The notes beneath the pieces were generated by a model. The model did not search any database, had not been told where the DNA came from, and saw only the letters and a program-made list of their open reading frames with translations. Shown here in pieces: positions 9,315 to 22,600 of a stretch of DNA of 64,000 nucleotides. This DNA comes from Sipunculus nudus (taxonomy: Eukaryota > Annelida > Sipuncula > Golfingiida > Sipunculidae). The stretch spans positions 1,648,076 to 1,712,075 of the forward strand of contig CM049309.1 of the NCBI GenBank assembly GCA_026874595.1. Reading direction: 5' to 3'. A program made the translations under genes and the position numbers. The first letter of the stretch is position 1; each line of letters opens with the position of its first letter.

Positions 9315-12300
9315 ATATATTGCGCTGGCCAAATGGAGGGTTTGTAACCTCTTATCTCAGAGGCTGTGACAACAAGCCATGCATGTCAAGCCCCTTTGAA
9401 TGGTTTGGATTATCTATAAAAATTATTTGCATGGGTTTCTCATTGGGTTCAAGGACCAAAACCGGGTTTTTGTAGCTACACATCTATATTCCAATATGGT
9501 GAAGGCCAAGTTTAATGAAGGGTTTAAGTATCTCTTATCCCAGAGCCTGTGACAGCAAGACTTGGAACGGTATGAGTTTTCTCTGCGTTGGTGTCTGACA
9601 GGGACCAAGGGCCCAAACCACGGTTCAAAGTGGGGCTATACCACAATCTTAATTCATTATATTGGCCAACCTGAGGCGAACGGGAATTCAAAATGGGGCT
9701 ATGCCTTTATATTAAATCATTATTTTGGGCAAATTGAGGGTTTTTAATCTCTAATCACAAAGTCTGTGACAACAAGCCATGCATACCCACCATCTAAAAA
9801 AATAAATTAACATTGGTGTCTGACCGGGTTCAGGGGCCCAAACGACGGTTCCAAGTACGGCTATACCTCTCTCTCAATTCAGCAACATGGTGATATCTCT
9901 AATCTAAGAGAATGTCACAATTACAGTTGCATGTCACCTAACTGGGCGGGGATCGAACTATTCAGAACCAAATTTGCAATGTGCCTTGACCGGGATCAGG
10001 GGCCCAAATCAGGGTTCGAAATGGGGCTGTACCTCTATCATAATTCATTCTATTGGCCAACCTGAGGGTGTTTATCTCCAACTTCAGAGTCTGTGACAGT
10101 TAGAGATGCATGTTACCTGGCTTGGTGGGGCCCTAACTGTCTGCAACCAAAATTGCAATGGCCTCTGACCGGGATAAGGGACCCAAAAAAGGGTTAGAAA
10201 TGGGGCTATACTTCTATTTAAACTCATTTTGATGTCCAACCTGAGGGCGTTTATCTCTAATCTCGGAGTCTTTGACGGTAAGATGCATATGTCACCTGAC
10301 TGGACGGGGCTCAAACTGTCTACGAGCAAATTTGCAATGGGCTCTGACCGAGTTCAGGGGCCCAAATGAGGGTTCGAAAGGGGGCTATACCTCTATCTAA
10401 ATTTTTTGGCCAACCTCAGGGTGTCTATCTCTAGTAACACAGTCTGTAACAGTCAGCGATGCATGTAACCTGACTGGGCTCGGTTCCTCTGTCTGTTAGC
10501 AAATATGTAATGAGCCCTGGCAGGTTTCAGGTGCCCGAATCGGGGTTAGAAATTGAGTTACACCTCTATCATTACTCATTAAATTAGTCAACCTGATGGT
10601 GTGTATATCTCTAATCTCAGAGTCTGTGACAGTTAGAGATAATTGTAATCTGGATGGGCTGGGCTCGAACTATCTGCAACCAAAATTGCAATTTGCCCTG
10701 ACCGGGTTCAGGGGCCAAAATCAGGGTACGAAATTGGTTTATACCTCTATCTAAACTCATTTTGTTGGCCAACCTGAGGGTGTCTATCTCTAATCCAAGA
10801 GTCTGTGACAGTTAGAGATGTATGCCAACTGACTGGGCGGGGCTCTAACTGTGCTCAAGCAAATTTGCAATTGGCTCTGACCGGGTTGAAGGGCCCGAAT
10901 CAGCGTTCAAAATGTGGCTCTACCTCTATCTCAACTCATTATATTGGCCTACCTGAGGATGTTTATCTCTAATCTCAGAGTCTGTGACAGTAAGAGATGC
11001 ATGTCGCCTGACTGGGCTCGGTTTTTTCTGACTGTTAGATTTGCAATGGGCCCTGATCGGGTTCAGGGGTCCAAATCAGGGTTCAAAATGTGGCTATACC
11101 TCTTTCTTAACTCATTATATTGGCCTACCTGAGGATGTCTATTTCTAATCTCAGAGTCTGTGACAGTTAGAGATGCATGTCGCCTGACTGGGAGAGGTTC
11201 CAGCTGTCTACAAGCAAATTTGCTCTGGGCCCTGACCGGGTTGAAAAGCCAAAATCAGGGTTCAAAATGTGGCTATACCTCTATCTTAACTCATTATATT
11301 GGCCTACCTGAGGATGTTTATCTCTAATCTCAGAGACTGTGACAGTTAGAGATGCATGTCGCCTGACTGGGAGAGATTCCAGCTGTCTACAAGCAAATTT
11401 GCACTGGGCCCTGACCGGGTTTAGGGGCCCAAATCAGGGTTAGAAATGGGGTAAAACCTCTATCCTAACTCATTAAATTGGCCAAACCGAGGGTGTTTAT
11501 CTCTAATCTCAGAGTCTGTGACAGTTAGAGATAATTGTAACCTGGATGGGCTGGGCTCTAACTATCTGCAAGCAAAATTGCAATTTGCCCTGACCGGGTT
11601 CAGGGGCCAAAAACAGGGTACAAAATTTGTTTTTATACTCTATCTAAACTCATTTTGTTGGCCAACCTTAGGGTGTCTATCTCTAATCTCAGAGTCTGTG
11701 ACAGTTAGAGATGTATGCCACCTGACTGGGCAGATCTCTAACTGTCCTCAAGCAAATTTGCATAAGGTCTCTGACCGGGTTGAAGGGCCCGAATCAGGGC
11801 TCAAAATGCGGCTATACCTCTATCTTAACTCATTATATTGACCTACCTGAGGATGTTTATCTCTAATCTCAGAGTCTGTTAGAGACAGTTAGAGATGCAT
11901 GTCGCCTGACTGGGCTCGGTTTTTTCTGACTGTTTGGAAATTTGCAATGGGCCCTGACCAGGTTCAGGGGTCCAAATCAGGGTTCGAAATGGGGCTATTC
12001 TTCTATCTAAACTCCATTTGTTGTCCAACCTGAGGTTGCTCAGAGTCTTTGATAGTTAAAGGTGCATTTCGTCTGACTGAGAGTGGTTCCAGCTGTCTAC
12101 ATGCAAATTTTTACTGGGCCCTCACCGGGTTCAAGGGCCCAAATCAGCGTTCAAAATGTGGCTCTACCTCTATCTTAACTCATTATATTGGCCTACCTGA
12201 GGATGTTTATCTCTAATCTCAGAGTCTGTTAGAGACAGTTAGAGATGAATGTTGCCTGACTGGGCTCGGTTTTTTCTGACTGTTTGGAAATTTGCAATGG

Positions 12301-12779
12301 GCCCTGACCAGGTTCAGGGGTCCAAATCAGGGTTCGAAATGGGGCTATTCTTCAATCTAAACTCCTTTTGTTGTCCAACCTGAGGTTGCTCAGAGTCTTT
12401 GATAGTTAAAGGTGCATTTCGTCTGACTGAGAGTGGTTCCAGCTGTCTACATGCAAATTTTTACTGGGCCCTCACCGGGTTCAAGGGCCCAAATCAGCGT
12501 TCAAAATGTGGCTCTACCTCTATCTTAACTCATTATATTGGCCTACCTGAGGATGTTTATCTCTAATCTCAGAGTCTGTTAGAGACAGTTAGAGATGCAT
12601 GTCGCCTGACTGGGAGAGGTTCCAACTGTCTACAAGCAAATTTGCACTGTGCGGGGCTCTAACTGCCCTCAAGCAAATTTGCAATGGGCACTGACCGGGA
12701 TGAAGGGCCCGAATCATGGCTCAAAATGCGGCTATACCTCTATCTCAACTCCTTACTCCAACTCTAATCTCAGAGTCTG
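9315..12779 (+). repeat. ~178-bp satellite array, forward orientation (about 19 units)
   Basis: The landmark CAGAGTCTGTGACAGTTAG recurs at about 10085, 10263, 10439, 10617, 10797, 10976, 11152, 11331, 11510 and 11690, giving a period of 176-180 bp. Each unit also carries GCAAATTTGCAATGGGCCCTG and TTGGCCAACCTGAGGGTG-like blocks. Units at the outer (left) end are more diverged than central ones. Near 12.0-12.6 kb a pair of neighbouring units is repeated almost identically, suggesting recent local amplification. No coding potential is supported. Confidence 0.92.
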
Positions 12780-15084
12780 CAGCGGCGTACCTAGCCTCAT
12801 TGCCGCCCGGGGCGGTCTTAGAAATTGCCGCCCCTCTAACAAAACATTACAAAACTGGATAACATATTGAAACATATTGTTTCAAATGTCCTTGTTATAC
12901 AGGCTCGTATTTAACAACAACGCAATTGTATGGATTCACTCGCAGTGAATTCTTCCGCCACATATTAAATAGCAGACATCTTTTTGCTATTGTAAATCAA
13001 AAGATCGCTCGAAGCTTAAACAAGTATATTTCATTATGAAGTGAACAGAAAGGAATAAAACGAATAAATTGTAACTATTAACAGATTACACTGCAGGATA
13101 CACATATAATGGGAAATTGATCTTTCATCATTCACGTAAACACGATTCATGATTGCTTTAAACTCAACTTGGGAAAAAACTTTATTTGGTGATTGTTATT
13201 TCATTCTCGACGCATACAAATACTTTGTCACATCTATAATTGCACCTCTTGTTATCGCATATGACAGCAGGTACACCTAATAGAGCTATTGAGATATGCA
13301 TGGTACTGCTGCACGCAAGTCATTTAGTCTTTACTAAAACAGCGTAATTCATGAGTTAAGCATATATATGTAGGCAGGGCATGTTTACCTTTTTTCACTA
13401 AAAAAATACAATGTTTGGATAAACTGACTTTGTTTAATTTAAATATCCTCAAAGTTAAAACATACTTTAATTCAAGGCTACATCAAAATCATTTTAGAAT
13501 TATAATGATTATGCAGTTTGCGAGGTTTTATTTATAAACTTATGACTATTTGTTATTCAATAAAGTATTTAAATGAATTTCAAGTAATGATATAATTTAA
13601 ATATATGTTATAATTTAATTTAAAATGATTTGTCACAATATACAACAATTATCTGTAGGTAGTGGATAATGAAACTGTTAATAACAGAATTAACAGTACA
13701 GGTAAATATATCTTCAATTTAAGTTTGAACTCTAAAAGTTAAAACTGATACTTGATACGTATATTGAACATGTGGCTAAGTGGCCAGGGGGATTCATCCC
13801 GCCCGGAGAGTTTTATAGAATTATATTTTAAAGTTAAAATAATTCCTATATCGGTCTGGGTGTTTATTGGTTTTTTTTTCACGTTACATAAAAGATCATG
13901 CAGGTCATATTGGTTAATCAAAAGACACAGGCATTTAGGTAGTACTCATTATATACACGATGGTGTAAACGCTTTTATTTTAACGAGACTGATGTTAGAG
14001 TATGAAGAATCATGGAAAAAGGGCATTTCAGGTTGTTTCAGGCTGTTTAAATATCCTGGAATTTCGGGAATTCAAGCGTTCAAGAATGGAAATTCTTAAT
14101 ACTTTCCAAGGAAAGAGCAACACAATTCGTCAAAATAATTTCGCAGAATATGTACGACAGACACCCCACCCCCACTACCTGGTGCCATTGGTCTTCTGGC
14201 AGGGTTTCCCCGGCCTGGTGATTATCAGATGCTGCTAGGGATTTCTGTAAACGACGACCGCCCTGAAATGCAGGCTTTTTGCATGATTGGTCAGTTTATC
14301 GATGGCGTTCTGACATTGCAAGACCACAGATCTAACAAAGAATAACTACAGATATATATTTATTGCCTTTGATTTAGAGATCGTCCGCAAATAATTTCGT
14401 TGGTTCCACCGCCAAATTTTTAATCTCTGAAATTCTTGAAAAGGGACAAAAAGGCCAAATTTGAACGTTTTGAGGAACCCCTTCTGCCACTGATTATACT
14501 ATTATATAAATACTATATATACTAAATCCCAGAAATGCCGCGCCCCCCCCCCCGAAAAAAGGGTGCAGAACGTTTGCTAATAAATTGGTAGGTTCCACTG
14601 TCCAGTTTATAATCCCTGGAAAACTTGAACATGGGACAAAAAGGCCAAATTTGTACTTTTTGTGGATCTCCTTAAGCCATTGATTAAACTAAATTCCAGA
14701 AATGCCGCCCCTCAAAATGTGCAAATCGTTCGCTAATCATTTGGTAGGTTTAAAAGTCCAGTTTCTAATCCCTTGTATACTTGAACATTGGACTAAAAAG
14801 TTCAAATTTGTTCTTTTTGTGGAACTCCTTATGCCACTGGTTAAATTTAATCCCAGAAATGCCGCCCTCAAAAATGTGCAAATTGTTCGCTTATCATTTG
14901 ATAGGTTACACTGTCCAGTTTATAATCCCAGGATAGTTGAACATGGGACAAAAAGATCGAATTTGTACTTTTTGTGGAACTCCTTGTGCCACTCATTATA
15001 CTAATTCCCCGAAATGCCGCCCCGGCCAAAATGTGCCGCCCGGGGCGGACCGCCCCTGCCGCCCCCCCCTTAAGTACGCCACTG
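12780..15084. mobile_element. Non-autonomous hAT-like DNA transposon (2305 bp) with 8-bp target duplication
   Basis: The satellite array is interrupted by a block starting CAGCGGCGTACCTA and ending in the inverted match TAAGTACGCCACTG (12 of 14 positions). AGAGTCTG flanks it directly on both sides (12772-12779 and 15085-15092). Removing the block and one copy of the duplication restores a continuous satellite unit, so both ends are certain. An 8-bp duplication with CAGYGGCG-type ends fits the hAT superfamily. No transposase frame is present. The right third holds about four ~160-bp subterminal repeats. Confidence 0.9.
14390..15045. repeat. ~160-bp tandem repeats inside the hAT-like element
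   Basis: The block GAAATGCCGC recurs at about 14532, 14699, 14856 and 15011, with shared text around GGGACAAAAAGGCCAAATTTG between. Period is 155-167 bp, about four units. Subterminal repeats are typical of non-autonomous DNA transposons. Confidence 0.8.
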
Positions 15085-15240
15085 AGAGTCTGTGACAGTT
15101 AGAGATGCATGTCGCCTGACTGGGCTCGGTTCATCTGACTGTTTGGAAATTTGCAATGGGCCCTGACCGGGTTCAGAGGTCCAAATCTAGGCTATTCTTC
15201 TATCTAAACGCATTTTGTTGGCCAACCTGAGGGTGCTTAT
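15085..15240 (+). repeat. Continuation of the forward satellite array right of the hAT-like element
   Basis: Begins with the second copy of the 8-bp duplication and resumes the satellite unit in phase, ending after a GGCCAACCTGAGGGTG block near 15235. Confidence 0.88.
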
Positions 15241-15998
15241 ATATATATCCGACGAAAGCAACGAGTTGTTCATCTCTGTTGAATTACTGGCCGGGGCGCT
15301 GAAATTTCCTGCTACGGTACAGATTTATTGGAAATATTTAGAACGGAAATCGACAGTGTTAAATGTAAATATGGGAATGGATGATTCCTTCACTTGATCG
15401 TGCTGCTGTCCTAGGCTGACATATGACCTTTTTCATAATTCTGGGGTTTTTTTTGTGTCATTTTGCAGGTAAAATATCCTTTTGTTAACCAATATGTATG
15501 GGCTTGAGAAACACTGACATAATTTCGCGGCATCAAACTCTTTAAGCGGGGTGATAAAATAATGAGAAATTCTCAATCCTTGTTTTCTAAGGGAGATGCC
15601 TAAAAATCCCGGGGGGGGGGGGGGGGGGGGGGGGGCTTATTACGTTATTACGATCCATGGTGTTGTAAACTTGAAGCAGTGTTTGATCATTGCACCTATG
15701 AAAGTAGAATTGAAGGAATGAAAGTATAATTATAGGTTGGCTTATATATGTCAATCTGCTCTTGTCCACTCTGACCATTTTTCATGAAAGCCCAGTTCTG
15801 TGGCCATGGTGATGACAGTTAAATTTCTGTAATTTATTAATAATCGGAATTATAGACTGATTACATTTCTGAATTAACTATGAAATATTATATGTCTTAA
15901 ACTGGTTTATAATTAACTTATCCTTGAAATATATCAAATAACTTATTTTTAAATGTTATACTTCATTGTAAATTCTGTGAAAGGTGTCACAGAAAATG

Positions 15999-16052
<54 letters not shown>

Positions 16053-17765
16053 ATAAAAGTTGTCCAAACTTTGATTACCCTCAAATTTCTACGAGTTGTC
16101 CTCCACCCTTGAAGAAAAAAAATTGACGTAACTGATAATACTCAAATAGTCTTTCTAAATTAGTAACATCAGGCTGTTGAGACTGTCAGATGCCAGAATG
16201 TGTCCTCTTTACCAGGGTCTAGTTTGGAAATACAGTGTCCGCTAACTGATGGACATTCAGATCTATGAAATGTATTGACTGTCCATATACTAACTATGCT
16301 TAAGCACAACAGACCTTTATAAGGACCTGCTTGAAACGAATAACACGACTGATAGTTTTCCCTGACAACTTAAGTATAGCGTTCCTCCTTAGAGGTGTTG
16401 TTTACAAGACCCCTGTACCCTCCACATCATTCACAATTTGACCTCTGTCACCATAAGGTGAGAGGCAAGTGTCTCAGCTAAGGGTTATATCTGTACTGAC
16501 TGAAATAAAGCAACGTGTGTGATAGCTGCTGTGTAGTTTTAAAATGCTTTTACTGACTGAACACAAAGAACACCTGTATGGAAAACTCCTGTTTAACTGT
16601 TCAATATATTTTAGATAATTTTATGTTGTGCAATTAGTTAACAGTGATTTCTTTAAAAATACTGCAAATATGAATGATGTGCAAGACTGATGTATTGATT
16701 ATTTTTTTTAAAAAGACGGACCAGATCAACAAAACCATGATGGTTGGAAGCACTTCATTTGAACAAGTATGTACTGATTACCATCAGGACGTTAACGTTA
16801 TCACATAATTTGTATTCATATCCAGGGTAAGACATGATTGCATATTATTGTATTTTGAAATGCATTCTGTCGAAGCGTGCAGACTAGGATTTAGCATATA
16901 GTATTCTTTACAGTATATTGTCATCAACAGTGATGAATGACTTGAAAGTTAGTCTAGAGTATTATTTTTCCACGGACTTCCGTTTTTTTTTTGTTTCGGT
17001 TATGCCAATTAACCATTCTGACTATAATTAAAGATTTTATAATAATGACTAATATCCAAATATTTTAGTATCTGTTTGAAACATAGTGTCATTATGGAGT
17101 GTTTTTATTATAGTAAACTTTTGATTTTTACAGATTTCCTATAATAAAAGTGTGTTATCACTATTACATTTTTTGAATGTTTATTACTGAAGGAAGGCAA
17201 AACATTAATAATCCTTACATTTTGTCATAATAATACTTTAATATTCACCAATCAACGCCACCCGTCTCCCCCCCCCCCCCAAACTTTTAAAAAAGGGGTT
17301 TGGCACAGACGGCCCAAGAAGTTTTACAATTAATCTGACTCTGGATATACTGGTATCAGCCATCATGCAGACATAAATCCACGAGCATTGTCTATAGGTG
17401 TTGGAAACGTATGCTATATTAGTTTTCAGTGTGCCAGTAAGAAGTACTTTTATCCCACCCCACATAATGTGTGTAGCCTGGTTCTTGATAAATGTGCATA
17501 CTTTAACAAACCTGATCCCTCCCAGTCATCAAACACCTCAGATCATAGATAACTTAATCATAACTTGACAAGACGGGCCAGCCATCAGTGTGTAACTGTT
17601 ATTCTCAACACATATACCCTTACTGGGAGAGGGTCAAAATGGTTACATACCAGAGCTGAGTATCAATTTGTAACACTGTCACTGACCCTCCAGCAGCACT
17701 GACCTCCCCCATTATGTTAAGAGTCAGTGTCTAGTGTCATGGACCAAACTAACTGTTTAAGATGG
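15241..17765. other. Spacer between the two opposed satellite arrays
   Basis: No exon or transposon recognised. It holds an uninterrupted run of about 25 G (15611-15635) and a (TA)n/(GT)n compound microsatellite at about 15996-16053; the rest is AT-rich. Confidence 0.6.
15611..15635. repeat. Poly-G run (about 25 G)
   Basis: One uninterrupted homopolymer, preceded by CCC. It can form G-quadruplexes and is a likely spot for length error in sequencing. Confidence 0.9.
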
Positions 17766-19695
17766 ACGATTCAGACTATTCCGAACCCTTACTGGCCCCT
17801 GAACCCGGTCAGTGCCCATAGCAAATTTGCTAAGTGACAGATGGAACCGAGCCTAGTCAAGTGACATGCATCTCTAACTGTCACAGACTCTGATGCTAGA
17901 GAAAGACACCCTCATGCTGGTCAACAAAATGATTTAAGATAGAGGTATAACCCCATTTCGAACCCTGATTTTTTCCCCTTAAACCTGGTCAGAGCCAATT
18001 GCTAATTTGCTTGTAGACAGCGGGAACCGAGCCCAGTCAGGTGACAAATTTGCTTGCAGACAGTTGATGGCCCCCCCTAGTCAGGTGATATACATCTCTA
18101 ACTGTCACAGACTCTGTGATTAGAGATAAACACCCTCAGGTCGGCCAATTTAATCAGTTAAAAGGGGGTATAGCAACATTTCGGACCCTGATTTGGGCAC
18201 CTGAACCCGGCCAGGGAGAATTGCAAATTTGCTTGCAGACAGTTGAAGGCCCGCCCAGTCAGGTGACATGCATCTATTACTGTCACAGACTCTGTTTTTA
18301 TAGATAAACATCCTCAGGTTGGCCGGTTTAATCAGTTAAAAGGGGGTATAGCAACATTTCAGACCCTGATTTGGGCACCGGAGCCCGGTCAGGGCCTATT
18401 GCAAATTTGCTTGCAGACAATTGAAGGCCAGCCCAGTCAGGTGACATGCATCCCTAACTGTCAGAGACTCTGTGATTAGAGATAAACACCCTCAAGTTGG
18501 CCAATTTAATCAGTTAAGATAGAGCTATAGCCACATTTCGGACCCTGATTTGGGCTCTGGAGCCGGGTCAGGGCCTATTGCAAATTTGCTTGCTGACAGT
18601 TGAATGCCAGCCCAGTCAGGTGACATGCATCTCATACTGTCACAGACTCTGAGTTTAGAGATAAATACCCTCAGGTTGGAAAATTTAATCAGTTAAGATA
18701 GAGGTATAGCCATATTTCGGACCCTGATTTGGGCACCTGAGCCAGGTCAGGGAGAATTGCAAATTTGCTTGCAGACAGTTGAAGGCCCGCCCAGTCAGGT
18801 GACATGCATCCCTAACTGTCAGAGACTCTGTGATTAGAGATAAACACCCTCAGGTTGGCCAATTTAATCAGTTAAGATAGAGCTATAGCCACATTTCGGA
18901 CCCTGATTTGGGCACCGGAGCCCGGTCAGGGCCTATTGCAAATTTGCTTGCTGACAGTTGAAGGCCAGCCCAGTCAGGTGACATGCATCTCTAACTGTCA
19001 CAGACTCTGAGTTTAGAGATAAATACCCTCAGGTTGGAAAATTTTATCAGTTAAGATAGAGGTATAGCCACATTTCGGACCCTGATTTGGACACCTGAGC
19101 CCGGTCAGGGCCCATTGCAAATTGCTTGCAGACAGTTGAAGGCCCCCCTAGTCAGGCAACATGCAACTATAACTGTCACATACTCTGTGATTAGAGATAA
19201 ATACCTCAGGTTGGCCAATGTGTAATCAGTTAAAAGGGGATTTAGCTCAATTTCGGACCCTGTTATAGGCCCCTGAGCCCTGTCAGGGCCCATTGCAAAT
19301 TTGCTTGCAGACAGTTGAAACCCAGGCAAGTGCAGTCGGGTGATTAAGGCATCTCTTAATTTATTGATCCTGGACTTGAGATTAAAGATAAAAACTCTCA
19401 AGATGACTTACATAATGAATTAAAATATAGGTATAACCGTATATATAGCCCTATTTTGAACCCCGTTTTGGGCCGGGTGCCTTTACCCCTGAGAAACCTA
19501 TGCAAACAATGTTCATAGAAAATTTAATTTTCTCCAAGAGATATACATGGCTTAATTGCTGTAATAGACTCTGCTATAAAAGATACAAATCCTCCTCCAC
19601 ATGGGCAACACATTGTATGAATACAGACGCGGAGGTAAATTTCCATTTTGAACCCTGGTTTGAGTGCTTGAACCCGGTAAGAGACCCATTTAAAT
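17765..19695 (-). repeat. ~178-bp satellite array, reverse orientation (about 10 units)
   Basis: The reverse complement of the 9.3-15.2 kb repeat: CTAACTGTCACAGACTCTG recurs near 17880, 18100, 18284, 18467, 18642, 18823, 18999 and 19174, mostly 175-183 bp apart. The last units (19.3-19.7 kb) are the most diverged, mirroring the outer end of the forward array. The two arrays therefore face each other. Confidence 0.9.
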
Positions 19696-19699
19696 AATA

Positions 19700-22600
19700 T
19701 TTATAATTCATATATCTTCATTATTTGTTTATGAATTTATTACAGCTGAAATACTGATGTGACGGCTGTCTCCGGATAGCTTGAGTCCTGATGACCTTCC
19801 GGTGACCTCCGGATGGAATTCCCTCCGGATAGCCTTCGTCCGGATAGCTTGAGCATGGTAGGACGGGCAAAGAATCATACGTTAGTTCTATAATTTGCCG
19901 CCAGATGGCGATATCTGTTTTATGATGGCAACCCTGACTTTTTAAACATGTTTACTTTTCAATTAAGTCACTGAACCACTTGCACAGTCAGTAAATGTGA
20001 ACATCATGTGACTCTCGATCCTTTGCAATCATTTCTTATATCAGCATTGCATAATGTTGAAATGACCACAACGTGTCGCTGGACTGTCACATTGCATTTA
20101 TACCTTCAACAATTCCGGAAACAATTGTATCAATATCCAGTGAAGCACGTGCATACGTTTCTGTTTATAATTACAATGCCGGCTTAGGATGTAACACAGC
20201 CAAATGGATCCAAAGGTTTGGCAATATATAAAATATAGTTCAAATACTCTATGTTTGTTATATTTGGAATGAAAGTTGGCGAAGCATGTTCTACACTTGG
20301 TCCATTTTCTTAAATGATTTTATATACAATTCCTTGGAGAATAGCTCATTTCCTTGGCGATATAGATCGAACTGGGCGTAAAAGGGTGCTGTGGGCATGG
20401 TGGGCATTGTTATTTGGAGAGTTTCCACTGAGCTTTACAGCCAGGGTACGTGTAATTAACCCCCCCCCCCATACCCCGGGAGGAGAGGTTTGAAGGGGTG
20501 GCTGTGTTTTTATCTGTATCACTATTTGATACCTAATTTTTATGGGTGAACCCTCTTGGGTCAAACGGATTGCAAAACCATCCAATACAATTAATTTACT
20601 TTCCCATTTTCTTTCTTGTGCCCGTGTTTGTGCCAGATTATCAAGTCCAGGCCACTCGAGTCCAAGGTCGAGTCCGGCTCCGAGTCAGAGTCATTTGGAA
20701 CTCAAGTCCAAATCGGAGCCAATACCAATCTTCTTATTAAAGGAAATTTAAACAGAAAAATTTGAGATTTTCATTCATGTGTTTATTCTGTTAATTTATA
20801 AAATACTTTTTATTTACCTGTTGGATTACATTTATCTCTCGGTGCAGATCTAACGCTTGGTAATATGTAGCTTTTTTCTAATATTCTGTCAGTAGTCCGC
20901 ACATAAAAATAAGTCTCCATATAGTATTTGAAAGAGCTTATCTTTTTTCATTTGACCTGAGATGAGCTTGGTCTGATTTCTCGAGTCCTTACCTATGAAT
21001 GTGAGTACAAGTCCGAGTCCAGGACCCTCGATTTCCACTCAAAGCCCCCCCCCCCAAAAAAAAAAATGGACCCCGGTCCGGACTCGAGTCCAAGTTTTGA
21101 ATCGAGTCCTACATCATTGCTAGCTCCACTAGCTAAGTGCTGCAGGACAGCTTTTGCCGACAGAATTACAATTTTAAAGATCAGGACAAGATCTTGTTAA
21201 GTCTATGGTACAGACCACTCCATTTCCATGTGTAATCCGACATTTTACCGGGAACTAACAAGCATGGAACCTTTGACGTTAAGGCTTTAACCGAGATAAA
21301 GACCAGTCCTGTGTAAGTCCTTTGGCATTCCGCCGGATGATGTCGACTTCCCCTACAGGAGGTTTGGTATTTTGTAACTGCTTTTGATCCTTAACCAACC
21401 ACACACCCTCGTTTTTTTTTTCTTTGGAAAATCTCTACCGAGGATTGTTTAACACAGTGATATAATCAGACATGGAATACATTTGCCTTACCTGAATTCC
21501 TGGTCGTACTTGAAACTGTTGTGTCCTGCTTTAGACGTTCGTTTCACAGTGTGTACACAGACTATTCATTGGTTCTTCAGGTCAGGTTTTGATCCGTGCC
21601 CCGCATGACATAATAAATAAAAGAAAAGAAAATATGAAAATCAAGCACTGTGACTTTTTTTAATTATTAGAAATAACTCTGAAGTGAATCATATCAACAA
21701 GCGAAAAGAGATTAAAGATGGCGCTCGAGTGTATCAGCAGTAGCTCTAAATAATAAAACACTGAAGGAATGAAGGTCCATGTAGAAATATAATACTGTAT
21801 ACAGATAGCACCAGTATTGGGCGTTTTCATTTGGACGATCAGACACAGATAGTTCTTAGTAAACACACTAAACTTAATAAGCATGTTCGATTTTGTGTGA
21901 AAGTTTGGTCAATGCAGTCCAGAGGAATGTATTCCGGCAAAATAAAATAGTTTATGATGTGTGTGTGTGTGTGTGTAAGTTAATGAACTCACTGTCTATA
22001 CAGAGATCTCAACGTCACGTGCCACACTGTTTACCTGCTTTCCGAGCATGGCAGACACAGACGGTGCCAAGCTCCATTCACGGGTTTCTTTCATTAAGCT
22101 TTATGGATGGTTGGTCTTTTATTAGAAACGAGACCTGTTTGATACGCCTGCATGGTCGCTCCAGTAAAAACATGAAGCATCTCATGCCCTACTGATTAAA
22201 ATATGTGTTGATTCATGCTTTATGTCGAAAGATATAGGGGGGGGGGGCAATGTGTCGTTGTCTTCTCCGTTTTCAAAAGTCCCCCCTTCAACTATGCTGT
22301 AAGTCTGTATCTGACCACGTGCCCTTTTATCACGTGGTGGAATTGTGAGTGTTGCACTTGAGGTTTCCAAGACAGGCTTTGACATAACAAGTCGGAGTTT
22401 TGCGGAAGTTGGATTTCAGTTTGAGCAAATAGGACTTTTGAGGATTCGGGTTTCAGTTTATTACAGGCAAAGAAATGGAATGTTGTTACACCAACAATGA
22501 TCAAAGCGCTCATCTCATGAACTGTAGCCACTGAACGGCTATGTACGGTGAGTATCTTCATACTTATCATATCTATATTAGCATGATGTCATGTATGCTT

